Assembly (NCBI GenBank): GCA_029778615.1 | Contig: JAKOPZ010000117.1 | Coordinates: forward strand, 1 to 64,000 | Direction of reading: 5' to 3' | Length of the DNA: 64,000 nt | Origin: Chloroflexota bacterium | GTDB lineage: Bacteria; Chloroflexota; Anaerolineae; UBA4142; SHND01 | In this document: positions 1 through 7,778 of the stretch, piece after piece | Position numbering within the stretch: position 1 is the stretch's first letter | Layout of the letters: every line of letters starts with the position of its first letter | Position numbers and translations under genes: made by a program | Notes under the pieces: generated by a model | What the model was told of the DNA's origin: nothing | The model's database searches: none | The model's input: the letters and a program-made list of their open reading frames with translations, nothing else

Positions 1-124
1 CGCGCGAATTTTCATTGATGCCCGCTTCGCGCACGAGAGCGTCAATCAGCGCGCGATGTCGTTCGGGCGGCATGGCGCGCGTTTGGTCGTAATACTCGAC
101 GGCGCGGTCAAAGACGATGCTCAT
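1..124 (-). CDS. SAM-dependent methyltransferase, N-terminal fragment
   Basis: The gene runs off the left edge; only the first 41 codons are present. It starts MSIVFDRAVEYYDQTRAMPP, a beginning often seen in class I (type 11) SAM-dependent methyltransferases, where this segment lies just before the SAM-binding Rossmann domain. The domain itself is outside the window, so substrate and true family cannot be judged. The ATG lies 6 bp from a heptamer repeat array that separates it from rsmD on the same strand. The methyltransferase assignment rests only on the N-terminal signature. Confidence 0.55.
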   Translation of the reverse strand, partial: MSIVFDRAVEYYDQTRAMPPERHRALIDALVREAGINENSR

Positions 125-129
125 GTATC

Positions 130-199
130 AGATAGCAGAACACAGAACACAGATAACAGACAAATTCTATTCTGCGTCCTCTAATCTGTGTTCTGTATT
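130..199. repeat. Heptamer tandem array, inverted halves (10 x 7 bp)
   Basis: Ten consecutive 7-bp units. Five read AGATAGC/AGAACAC-like (130-164) and five are their approximate reverse complement, such as CTGTGTT and CTGTATT (165-199), so the array can fold on itself. The TAG stop of rsmD lies inside at 167-169, and the last ten or so RsmD residues are encoded by array units. It resembles the short tandemly repeated repetitive (STRR) sequences of cyanobacteria; that comparison is an inference. Confidence 0.85.
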
Positions 200-739
200 C
201 TTTTCATAAAAACACAATAACGTACTTCCGTATTTCCGTTCATCTTCCAACACAAACGATTTTAATTCCAATTCCTCGTACTCGACGGGATGGATTTGCA
301 CCACGAGGATTCCTTCGTCAGACAACCACTGCGGGTGCGCGTCGAGAATTTTCATCGTCTCTTTCCACATTTCTTTGTACTGCGGCGGCGCAATGTAGAT
401 AATATCGAACGGGGTTGACGGTGGTTTCTTGAGATAACGATAGACGTTTGCGTAAAGAACGGTTGCGCGGGGCGCGAGTTTCGTCAACTTTAAATTTTCG
501 CGGATTATTTTCAACGCGCCGTCGTTCAATTCCACGAACGTCGCGTGTTTGGCGCCGCGCGACAATGCTTCGATGCCGACGCTGCCCGCGCCCGCGTACA
601 AATCCAACACGTTCGCATCAATGACGTCCGTGCCGAGAATGTTGAACAAATTCTCTTTGACGCGGTCCATGATGGGACGTGTGGAATCGGGCGGCGATTT
701 GAGTTGGCGACCTTTGGCAGTACCGGCGATGACGCGCAT
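167..739 (-). CDS. rsmD: 16S rRNA (guanine-966-N2)-methyltransferase RsmD
   Basis: Predicted to methylate G966 of 16S rRNA using S-adenosylmethionine during 30S assembly. The start at 739 gives the classic RsmD beginning MRVIAGTAKGRQLKSP; an in-frame ATG seven codons upstream lies outside the conserved part and next to repeat DNA. Motifs: RPIMDRVKENLFNIL near residue 25, and the SAM-binding VLDLYAGAGSVGIEALSRGA near 50. The catalytic (D/N)PPY motif of the family reads APPQ here (IIYIAPPQYKEMW), an unusual variant, though the rest of the motif is well kept. About 190 residues, normal for the family. The last ten or so residues and the stop codon are encoded by a heptamer repeat array, so the C-terminal tail is probably not functional. 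Confidence 0.9.
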   Translation of the reverse strand: MRVIAGTAKGRQLKSPPDSTRPIMDRVKENLFNILGTDVIDANVLDLYAGAGSVGIEALSRGAKHATFVELNDGALKIIRENLKLTKLAPRATVLYANVYRYLKKPPSTPFDIIYIAPPQYKEMWKETMKILDAHPQWLSDEGILVVQIHPVEYEELELKSFVLEDERKYGSTLLCFYEKNTEHRLEDAE

Positions 740-745
740 GGTCGG

Positions 746-815
746 GGTATCAGGTAGCAAGTAGCAGGTATCAAGTCACTCGTCCTACTACATGCTACCC
801 TTTACTTGCTACTTA
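746..815. repeat. Heptamer tandem array, inverted halves (10 x 7 bp)
   Basis: Ten units of 7 bp: GGTATCA, GGTAGCA, AGTAGCA, GGTATCA, AGTCACT (746-780), then five reverse-complement-like units such as CTACATG, CTACCCT, TTACTTG, CTACTTA (781-815). It has the same 5+5 architecture and 70-bp length as the array at 130-199 but a different unit. The valS TAA stop (802-804) and its last codons (SSK) lie inside the array. Confidence 0.87.
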
Positions 816-3477
816 GTGCATTCAATTGCTCTTCTAATTTGCCAATGCGTTCGCGCGTCGCGTTCAATCTCTCGCGTTCTTTATTCACCACTGCTTCAGG
901 TGCTTTGGTGGAAAAATCGCTGTCGAGTTTTGCTTGCGTGCGTTCGGCATCCGCGCGCGCTTTATCCAATTCCGTTGTGATGCGTTTCTTTTCTTTTTCC
1001 AAATCGAGCATGCCCGCGAGGGGGAGATAAATTTGGACGCCCGAATCGAGAATGCTCGAGTACGCATTTTCGGGTTTCGCGTCCAGCGTTGAATCAATTT
1101 GTAATTGCGCCGCATCCAAACGCGCGAGCGAGGCGAGAACAGCGCGCTGTGTTTCAAAGGACGCGGCATGTTCGCCTGCGGCAATGATGGCGGCGATGCG
1201 TTTCGCAGGTTCCACATTGAATTCCGAACGCGCGTTGCGAATTGCGCGCACCGAGTCCATGATGCGCGCGAACGCGGCTTCGGATTCCGCGTCCGTATGT
1301 TTGCCGCCTTCAGGAAATTTTGCCACAATCAACGCCTCACCCTTGTGCGGAAGATGCTGCCAAATCTCTTCGGTGACGAATGGCATCATCGGATGAAGCA
1401 GACGCAACGCGTGTTCCAACACATGCACCAACACCGCGCGCGTGTTGTGTTTCGCGCGTTCGTCATTTCCACTCAGCGTCACCTTTGACGCTTCGATATA
1501 CCAATCGCAGTATTCGTCCCACAAGAAATGATAAATGTCCTGCGCGGCTTCGTTGAAACGATATTCGCGGAACAATTCATTCACGCGATTCAACAAACCA
1601 TGCTCGCGCGAAATTATCCATCGGTCGGCGAGCGACAATTCGCTCGCGTCGGGTTTGTGCCACGTCGCGTATTGTTCGGGATTGTCACCCAAGTTGGAAT
1701 TCACAAAGCGCGCGGCATTCCAAATTTTGTTGCCAAAATTGCGCGCTTCGGCAATTTTTTCCAAATTGATGCGCACGTCATTTCCCGGCGACGCGCTGGT
1801 GATGATGAAAAAGCGAAACGCGTCGGCGGAATAATCGGCGATGACGTCGAGCGGATTATCGCCGGGGCGAAAATCGCTCTTGGACATTTTTGTTCCGTCG
1901 GTGTGACGCATGATGCCGTGTAGATACACCGTATCGAATGGAATTTCCTCCATCAATTCGAGACCCATCATAATCATCCGCGCGACCCAGAAAAACAAAA
2001 TGTCGTAACCCGTTTCGAGTACGGAGGTTGGATAAAAATATCTCAAATCTTCCGTGTCGTCGGGCCAACCGAGCGTGGAAAAGGGCCACAGTCCTGACGA
2101 GAACCATGTATCCAACACATCGGGGTCTTGTTCCAACGTTACGGCGTCGCCCAATTTCACGCGCGCTTGCGCGTATGCGTCCGCTTCATTGCGCGCACAA
2201 AACATGGAACCATCGGGCGCGTACCACACGGGAATGCGATGTCCCCACCACAATTGACGCGAGATGCACCAATCGCGAATGTTTTCCATCCACTGATAAT
2301 AAATTTTTTCAAAACGCTGCGGCACGATTTTGATTTTGCCCGTGCGGACTGCTTCGATGGATGGTTCCGCGAGCGGTTTCGTTTTCACAAACCATTGTGT
2401 TGAAATTAACGGCTCGATGACCGTGTGACAGCGTTGGCACGTGCCGAGCGAAATGGTGTAATCCTCGATTTTGTGAATCAAGCCGTCGCGTTCCAAATCC
2501 TCGATGAGTTGTTTGCGCGCGGCGTAACGGTCCATGCCCGCGTACTTGCCGCCGTTCTCGTTGATGGTCGCATCGAGATTCATAATGTTGATGAACGGCA
2601 AATTGTGTTTCATGCCGAGTTCGTAATCGGTGGGGTCGTGCGCGGGCGTCACTTTGACCGCGCCCGTGCCAAATTCGCGGTCAACGCTTTCATCCGCGAT
2701 GATGGGAATGCGGCGACCGAGCGGTGGGAGAATCGCGAATTGTCCAATGAGCGCGCTGTAGCGTTCGTCATCGGGATGCACCACCACTGCCGTATCGCCG
2801 AGCATCGTTTCGGGACGCGTCGTCGCCACTGTGAGATACGCGTCAGGTTCGCCATCAATCGGATAATTCACGTAATACAATTTTCCTTGCACGTCCTCAT
2901 GTTCCACTTCCAAATCGCTGATGGCGGATTCATCTTTGGGACACCAATTGACGAGACGCGGACCGCGATAGATGAGACCCTTTTCGTACATCCGAACGAA
3001 TGCTTCGCGCACCGCACGTGAAAGTTGTTCGTCCATCGTGAAACGTTCGCGCGTCCAATCCACCGACGCGCCGAGCCGCCGAATTTGGCGCGTGATGATG
3101 CCGCCGTATTCGGCTTTCCATTCCCACACGCGTTTTACAAATTCTTCGCGTCCGAGCTCGCGGCGCGAGGTGCCTTGCTTTTCGAGCGCGCGTTCTACCA
3201 CATTCTGCGTCGCAATCCCCGCGTGGTCGGTGCCGGGCAGCCACAGCGTCGGTTCGCCCATCATGCGATGCCAGCGAATGAGCAAATCTTCGAACGCCAC
3301 AAACATCGCGTGCCCGTGATGCAATTCGCCCGTCACGTTCGGCGGTGGAATCACAATCGTGAACGGTTTTTTGTCCCAATCAATCTTTGGTGTGAAATAG
3401 CCACGCGATTCCCACCAATCGTACAAGCGCTGTTCTGTTTCACGCGGGTCGTAGGATTTTGCCATTTCGTTGGACAT
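802..3477 (-). CDS. valS: Valyl-tRNA synthetase
   Basis: Class I aminoacyl-tRNA synthetase that charges tRNA-Val with valine in the cytoplasm. 891 residues, the usual ValS length. It carries the HIGH-type motif PPNVTGELHHGHAM near residue 46, the editing (CP1) domain including TTRPETMLGDTAVVVHP, the KMSKS motif in DGTKMSKSDFRPGDNP near 530, an anticodon-binding domain, and the C-terminal coiled-coil arm (LEKEKKRITTELDKARADAERT). The start at 3477 has an AGAGG ribosome-binding site; MAKSYDP four codons later is an alternative. Expression is predicted to be controlled by the T-box leader upstream. The last residues and the stop codon fall within a heptamer repeat array. Confidence 0.97.
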   Translation of the reverse strand: MSNEMAKSYDPRETEQRLYDWWESRGYFTPKIDWDKKPFTIVIPPPNVTGELHHGHAMFVAFEDLLIRWHRMMGEPTLWLPGTDHAGIATQNVVERALEKQGTSRRELGREEFVKRVWEWKAEYGGIITRQIRRLGASVDWTRERFTMDEQLSRAVREAFVRMYEKGLIYRGPRLVNWCPKDESAISDLEVEHEDVQGKLYYVNYPIDGEPDAYLTVATTRPETMLGDTAVVVHPDDERYSALIGQFAILPPLGRRIPIIADESVDREFGTGAVKVTPAHDPTDYELGMKHNLPFINIMNLDATINENGGKYAGMDRYAARKQLIEDLERDGLIHKIEDYTISLGTCQRCHTVIEPLISTQWFVKTKPLAEPSIEAVRTGKIKIVPQRFEKIYYQWMENIRDWCISRQLWWGHRIPVWYAPDGSMFCARNEADAYAQARVKLGDAVTLEQDPDVLDTWFSSGLWPFSTLGWPDDTEDLRYFYPTSVLETGYDILFFWVARMIMMGLELMEEIPFDTVYLHGIMRHTDGTKMSKSDFRPGDNPLDVIADYSADAFRFFIITSASPGNDVRINLEKIAEARNFGNKIWNAARFVNSNLGDNPEQYATWHKPDASELSLADRWIISREHGLLNRVNELFREYRFNEAAQDIYHFLWDEYCDWYIEASKVTLSGNDERAKHNTRAVLVHVLEHALRLLHPMMPFVTEEIWQHLPHKGEALIVAKFPEGGKHTDAESEAAFARIMDSVRAIRNARSEFNVEPAKRIAAIIAAGEHAASFETQRAVLASLARLDAAQLQIDSTLDAKPENAYSSILDSGVQIYLPLAGMLDLEKEKKRITTELDKARADAERTQAKLDSDFSTKAPEAVVNKERERLNATRERIGKLEEQLNALSSK

Positions 3478-3523
3478 GGTTCATTACCTCTGAAAAAATT
3501 TATGAGCGGCGATTTGCCGTGTT

Positions 3524-3572
3524 GATTCATGATTCCTGATTTGTTGGGCATTTTGAAAAATCATAACTCATG
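3524..3572. repeat. Degenerate heptamer array, left part
   Basis: Seven-base units GATTCAT, GATTCCT, GATTTGT followed by more degenerate inverted units up to ACTCATG. It directly abuts the 112-bp palindromic element at 3573-3684, whose other side carries a second heptamer run, which suggests nested repeats between the T-box terminator and valS. Confidence 0.6.
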
Positions 3573-3684
3573 TTACGCAGAATTGTCATTTCGAGCGGTC
3601 TTGCGAGAAATCTCGGTGGGAAAAACTGAGATTTCTCACAGAGTTTACCCCGAAGGATGGAGGGGTTCGAAATGACATGCGTAA
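3573..3684. repeat. 112-bp palindromic element, GTCATTTCGA family (copy 1)
   Basis: Bounded by TTACGCA (3573) and TGCGTAA (3684), with inner ends TGTCATTTCGA and TCGAAATGACA, and inside them GAGAAATCTC / GAGATTTCTC segments. Two further copies lie at 22134-22245 (opposite orientation, same length) and 35237-35350. No open frame inside. MITE-like or REP-like; no target duplication was established. Confidence 0.85.
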
Positions 3685-3688
3685 GGTG

Positions 3689-3723
3689 AAATCATAAATC
3701 TAAAATCGGAAATCAAAAATAAA
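3689..3723. repeat. Heptamer array (AAATCNN)5
   Basis: Five units AAATCAT, AAATCTA, AAATCGG, AAATCAA, AAATAAA. It runs into the A-tract that forms the U-tract of the valS T-box terminator when read on the minus strand, so repeat and terminator share bases. Confidence 0.65.
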
Positions 3724-4032
3724 AAATCCCCTCCACCTCAAGGGCGAAAGGGATTCGCGGTACCACCTTGTTTAGGTATCAGATGGTAAGTAGCAGGTAG
3801 CAGGGAAAAACCCTACTACTTGCTACTTACTACATGCTACCTTTCTCTCGCGCTGTATCGGGCTCACCCGCAATTCACTATTGAACACGCGTTACGCGCA
3901 TGGTTCGCGAATTGAACTCGGCGGCGACGTTCGGCATTGTGTTTGTGTGAATGGTTTTCAGCCGATGACCATTCGTTGCTGTCACAACGCAATGCCTACT
4001 CTTCCGCGTCAATGTCTCAAGTATTCAATTTC
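3721..4032 (-). promoter_or_regulatory. T-box leader of valS, GUC (valine) specifier
   Basis: Read on the minus strand, the leader contains the conserved T-box antiterminator sequence AAGGTGGTACCGCG (about 3756-3769), followed by a terminator whose AATCCC and GGGATT arms end in a U-tract (to 3721). Upstream, the stem I hallmarks AGTA and GAAC flank the pairing arms GGCATTG and CAATGCC. Directly after GAAC is GTC (3926-3928), a valine codon in the specifier position, which matches the downstream valS. Uncharged tRNA-Val should stabilise the antiterminator and switch valS on. A 69-bp heptamer hairpin is inserted between the stem region and the antiterminator. Confidence 0.93.
3774..3842. repeat. 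Heptamer hairpin inside the T-box leader
   Basis: Four units (GGTATCA, GATGGTA, AGTAGCA, GGTAGCA), a GGG-AAAAA-CCC turn, then four complementary units ending TGCTACC. The two roughly 32-bp arms are nearly complementary. The units are close relatives of those at 746-815 at the other end of valS. It lies six bases from the conserved T-box sequence on its 5' side in the transcript. Confidence 0.85.
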
Positions 4033-4038
4033 ACAAAC

Positions 4039-4066
4039 ATTATAGCCAATCGTCGCAATCGGTCAA
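4039..4066 (-). promoter_or_regulatory. valS promoter (-35 TTGACC, -10 TATAAT)
   Basis: On the minus strand TTGACC (4061-4066) and TATAAT (4039-4044) are 16 bp apart, close to the sigma-70 consensus, and about ten bases upstream of the T-box stem I. The -35 box overlaps the TGA stop codon of the HD-GYP gene on the same strand. Confidence 0.82.
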
Positions 4067-5406
4067 TCGTGAACGGGAATGAAACCGACCAAGACGGGCA
4101 GACTTTCGCGCGGAATGTCCGCGATGGGGACGCGGTTTTCTTCTTGCAGTAAATCCGCCACGCTCGATAAAAATACATCCACGATGCGCGGGTCCCACTG
4201 ACGCCCGCGTTCCTGCAGCAAAATGTTGGCTGCTTGTTTGGGCGTCATCGCGCGGCGGTAGGGACGGTCAGAGGTCATGGCGTCAAAGCCATCGGCGACG
4301 GCGATAATGCGCGCGCCCAGCGGAATTTCCATCCCTTTGAGTTTGTGCGGATAGCCCGCGCCATCCCACCGCTCGTGGTGATGCAGCACCATCGAGCGCC
4401 CGCGTCCAAAGTCGGGATACTTGGCAAGCAAATCGGCGCCCGCCTGACAATGCGACTGCATGAGCAAAGTTTCTTCGGGCGTCAACAAAGTTGGCTTGTT
4501 CAAAATGCAATCGGGAATTCCGAGCTTGCCAATATCATGCACGCGCGCCGCCGTGAGAATCAAGTCCGCTTCTGCGCCGCGCAGATTCATGCCCCGCAAT
4601 ATTTGGCGACAATATTCCGCGACGCGACGCGAATGTCCTCCGGTGTAATGGTCGCGCAAGTCCACTGCGTCTGCCATGCCTTCCAGCAGCAACTGCGTTG
4701 ACGCGCGCATTTCTTTCGCGTGCTTGAACGCAAAGTAAATCATCACGCACGGAATCGCCCCAAAGAGCAGCGAAAGCGGTGAAATCATCGCCGCCAGGGC
4801 TGCCACCAGTCCAACCGAGTACTGCACAATTTCTGCAAGCGCGGAAGCGCGCAGGGTTTCATTCAAAACAAAAACCGGCGACTCGCCGCTCATCGCAGAA
4901 ATTTCGAACGAGACGCTGAGCATGTCCAACAAAAACATGACGACCGCGCCAAGCAGCAAAGCGAGTGGAAATCCAAAAGGCAAATTCAGCGGCGTGCCTG
5001 CGACCGCTGAAGTAACAAAGCCAATAACCATCCAGCGCCCTGCTGCCGTTACCACATCGCTGTAACGGTTGCCCTTGCTCGCGCGCGCCAACCATTCGCT
5101 GATAAGAATCGCCGTGCCCGCGCATACAGTCGCCAGCGCGGGAGGCAAAAGTACGGCTATCAAAAACAGCGGAATGGTTGTGATGTACAACTTGATGTGA
5201 TAACGCAAGTGAAGCGGAAAACGCTCGGCGATGAGGACTGCTGTCACCAATCCACCGGCAAGCGTCAAGTGGCTTGGCAGAACTGCCGCGCGAGGGTCCA
5301 CTGCCGCTTGACTTGAGGCAAGCGAAAGCGCCAACGCGCCCAGAGCGATGGCGATGATTCCAAAAAGGGGTTGGGGAAAGATTCGGCGGAGAAGGGTTTT
5401 CGACAT
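4063..5406 (-). CDS. Membrane-anchored HD-GYP domain phosphodiesterase
   Basis: 447 residues. The first 200 or so hold several hydrophobic helices (membrane sensor-like region). The C-terminal part is a complete HD-GYP domain: HSRRVAEYCRQI, the metal-binding HDIGKLGIPD, HHHERWDGAGYP and ADGFDAMTSDRPYR. HD-GYP proteins hydrolyse the second messenger c-di-GMP; with the metal ligands and the GYP triad present, activity is likely. What the membrane part senses is unknown. It lies 28 bp downstream of a small exported protein gene on the same strand, so the two may be co-transcribed. Its stop codon overlaps the valS promoter. Confidence 0.92.
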   Translation of the reverse strand: MSKTLLRRIFPQPLFGIIAIALGALALSLASSQAAVDPRAAVLPSHLTLAGGLVTAVLIAERFPLHLRYHIKLYITTIPLFLIAVLLPPALATVCAGTAILISEWLARASKGNRYSDVVTAAGRWMVIGFVTSAVAGTPLNLPFGFPLALLLGAVVMFLLDMLSVSFEISAMSGESPVFVLNETLRASALAEIVQYSVGLVAALAAMISPLSLLFGAIPCVMIYFAFKHAKEMRASTQLLLEGMADAVDLRDHYTGGHSRRVAEYCRQILRGMNLRGAEADLILTAARVHDIGKLGIPDCILNKPTLLTPEETLLMQSHCQAGADLLAKYPDFGRGRSMVLHHHERWDGAGYPHKLKGMEIPLGARIIAVADGFDAMTSDRPYRRAMTPKQAANILLQERGRQWDPRIVDVFLSSVADLLQEENRVPIADIPRESLPVLVGFIPVHD

Positions 5407-5434
5407 GTCGCTGCGGCTCCGTGATGCCCGGCAT

Positions 5435-5941
5435 TCACCTGCTTGCAGTCAACGTCAAAATATCTTTGGCGGTGCCCACCGCATTCGACGACGTGCCACC
5501 TTCAATCACCATGAATCCCTCGATGGGCGCTTGTTTGTCGCCGGTGTTCACTTGAATATCAACGCGATACGCGCCGTCCACAGTTACGCCGGCAAGTCTG
5601 ACGCGTTCGTCAATCGCGACACCATCAGTCTGTGTTCCCGCGTTCAAACCGCCCACTTGGTCAGCGGATAGGTCAAGGACAACATACTCGACGGACTCGA
5701 TTTGGGTACGATTGGGAGCGCGCAGTCTATAGGTGACCTTTTTGATTTGGTCCGGTGTGGTCCCAATATCGAGCGTGACGGTTATTTTGGTCCCATCGGC
5801 AAGAACAATGATGGGGTCAACGCGACAGCCCGAAGGTCGCGCGAGAGCTGTCTGTGGTTGAATTACAAACACCACTAGCCAGACAAGCAAAACAGACCCG
5901 GCGAGTTTCGCCGCATGGCGGAAAATGGATTGCGTGTACAT
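5435..5941 (-). CDS. Exported hypothetical protein, probable partner of HD-GYP gene
   Basis: 168 residues. The N-terminus is a typical signal peptide: basic start, hydrophobic core LAGSVLLVWLVVFVI, cleavage near TALA. The mature part looks beta-rich (DGTKITVTLDIGTTPDQIKKV; GAYRVDIQVNT) and has one early cysteine (RPSGCRV). The family was not recognised. It precedes the HD-GYP gene by 28 bp on the same strand and could be an extracytoplasmic partner or sensor for it, but this is inferred from position only. No strong Shine-Dalgarno is visible at the chosen ATG. Confidence 0.65.
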   Translation of the reverse strand: MYTQSIFRHAAKLAGSVLLVWLVVFVIQPQTALARPSGCRVDPIIVLADGTKITVTLDIGTTPDQIKKVTYRLRAPNRTQIESVEYVVLDLSADQVGGLNAGTQTDGVAIDERVRLAGVTVDGAYRVDIQVNTGDKQAPIEGFMVIEGGTSSNAVGTAKDILTLTASR

Positions 5942-6377
5942 TGGTCATTTGCCCCGTTCTGTATGAACCTTGCACGCTTGGATACGGGTCTCACCGCGCC
6001 GGAGTGATGAACCGTGGTGCATTATGGTCGAACCGGTTGCAAGTAGAATTTCGTTTCCAGATGCCTTTTCAAACCAGATGTTTCAAATTAACTATGCCTT
6101 TGCCAAACGCTCGCTGACCTTGTGAGGGCAAAGCGAGAGCCGGTCCACACATCCAGCCAAAGAATATAAGAATCATTATAGAGAGCCAAGCATTAAGGTA
6201 CAAATTACGAGACGCGCAATATATTCTAGCCAGAGACCGCGTCGGGGGCAATGAGGAATTTTCCCTACGCCTACCCAGTCAGCAGGGGCGAAGCATTCGC
6301 CACGATACTTGCGTAATCGGCAGACAGCTTGGCGAATGCTTTGCCCTTACGTTCCTCGCATCGAATGCGAATCAGCG
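5942..6377. other. Intergenic region with palindrome, no gene
   Basis: 436 bp between the exported protein gene and the CoxE-like gene. A 60-codon frame (6069-6251, minus) has one hydrophobic stretch but no ribosome-binding site and was not accepted. The main structure is the GGGCGAAGCATT palindrome at 6286-6346. The promoter for the minus-strand exported protein/HD-GYP genes should lie near 5950-6000 but was not resolved. Confidence 0.6.
6286..6346. repeat. GGGCGAAGCATT palindrome (copy 1)
   Basis: GGGCGAAGCATTCGCC (6286-6301) and GGCGAATGCTTTGCCC (6331-6346) are inverted with a 29-bp loop. A related palindrome with the same arm sequence lies at 58988-59053. No coding content. Confidence 0.78.
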
Positions 6378-7778
6378 CTAGGCATAAATCTCAAACAATT
6401 TGTCTATCGCTTCCGCCAACTGCGCGAGATTCGAGACTTCGTGAACGGAATCGAACAGCGGCAAGTATTCGAGCATGTCGCTGTCGCCCGTGCCCCAGAT
6501 ACGCGGGCCTTCGTTGTTGAACCACAACATTTTCCGCGCGCGCTTTTTGATTTCCTGCACGCGGTCGAGACGCGGATTCAAATAGTTGTTGCGTCCGTCG
6601 CCGAGAATAATGACGGTGGTACGATGGTCAACCGCGTCGAGAAATTCTTGCGTGAAATGGTCGAGCGAGTAACCGAGATTCGTGTTGTAATAGCCCGGCG
6701 GATTTTCGGCGAGCACCATTTCGACGGCGACTTCGGGGCGATATTGTTGAAACGCCGCGCCAATGTCGGTAATGTCGTCAATGAAAATGAACGGACGCGC
6801 TTTGGCGATTTGGTCTTGGAGTTCGTACACCAACCGCAGCATAAATTCCGCCACGGGACGCACGGACGTGGAAACGTCGCAGATGATGACGAGTTTCGGT
6901 TTCTGGTGATGGACTTTGTGTTTGAGTTCGAGCGGCACACCGCCGTTGCGTAAATTGCTGCGAATGGTCTTTTTGGCGTCCAGTGTGCCGCGTTTGCCTT
7001 TTTTCATTCGCAGTGCGGCGCGCGAACGCAAACGCGCGGCGAGGCGGCGCACTTGATGCCGCAACTCTTGAATATCTGCTTCGGACAAATTTTGAAACTT
7101 GCGGTTCATCAAATCGGGACCTTCAAACGGTTCGCGCGGATTTTCTTCGGCTTGCTGACGCGCAATTTGCATCCCGACATAATTTTCAATTTGCTCCTGA
7201 AGAATACCTTGGTTCGCGCGAATGCGCGCTGCGAGTTCGCGCAGTGCCTCGTCGCTCATCCCCATCTCGCGCAGCCGCTCCAACAGTTCTTGCACCAATT
7301 CTTGAAATTCCTGGTCCATTCCCAGCTGGCGCATCATGCGCCGCGCGAGCCATTGCTTTTGATACTCTTGGCGCGAGAGGGGCACACCCGCGCGGCGTCC
7401 CATTTCATCCAACTCGTCTTGCGATGGATTATTGCCCTCCATGATATACTTGAGCAGCTGCTTGAGACGCTCGTTATCGCCGAGCAGCGCGCGCAGTGCG
7501 TCCTTGAGCATTTCGGCATCTTCGGGCGACATGTCTTCGCTGGGATTCAACAACGGCGGACCGCCGCTTCCGAAATAGTACGGAAACAATTTTTCAAATA
7601 CTTCGCGGTCCGGTTCCTCTTTGATGAGTGTGGTACTCAGCGCCGCTTTCCAAACTTCGCGTTCCTGAACGCCCATAACTCGCGTTGCCTGAAACGCGTC
7701 CGCGCTTTCAGCCAGCGACACGCGCACCCCGGCTGCGCGCAGTGCCGCGATGAATTCCACAATGCGTTGGTCCATCAT
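6378..7778 (-). CDS. CoxE-like VWA domain protein
   Basis: 466 residues from the ATG at 7778, which has a purine-rich GGGAAGAGATAGAGGG leader; an upstream in-frame start would run through the divergent cytochrome gene. The N-terminal half is helical and charged. The C-terminal part is a von Willebrand A fold with the MIDAS-like motif DVSTSVRP, then DITDIGAAF and VIILGDGRNNY. This is the CoxE/YehP-type architecture that works with MoxR-family AAA ATPases in assembling or inserting metals into enzyme complexes. A MoxR gene lies 2.3 kb away on the same strand (10076-11050), so they may act together. The client enzyme is not in the window. Confidence 0.85.
   Translation of the reverse strand: MMDQRIVEFIAALRAAGVRVSLAESADAFQATRVMGVQEREVWKAALSTTLIKEEPDREVFEKLFPYYFGSGGPPLLNPSEDMSPEDAEMLKDALRALLGDNERLKQLLKYIMEGNNPSQDELDEMGRRAGVPLSRQEYQKQWLARRMMRQLGMDQEFQELVQELLERLREMGMSDEALRELAARIRANQGILQEQIENYVGMQIARQQAEENPREPFEGPDLMNRKFQNLSEADIQELRHQVRRLAARLRSRAALRMKKGKRGTLDAKKTIRSNLRNGGVPLELKHKVHHQKPKLVIICDVSTSVRPVAEFMLRLVYELQDQIAKARPFIFIDDITDIGAAFQQYRPEVAVEMVLAENPPGYYNTNLGYSLDHFTQEFLDAVDHRTTVIILGDGRNNYLNPRLDRVQEIKKRARKMLWFNNEGPRIWGTGDSDMLEYLPLFDSVHEVSNLAQLAEAIDKLFEIYA

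Noticed and set aside
6069-6251. 60-residue hydrophobic peptide frame
   Set aside because: No ribosome-binding site, no similarity recognised, and it overlaps the likely promoter region of the exported protein gene.
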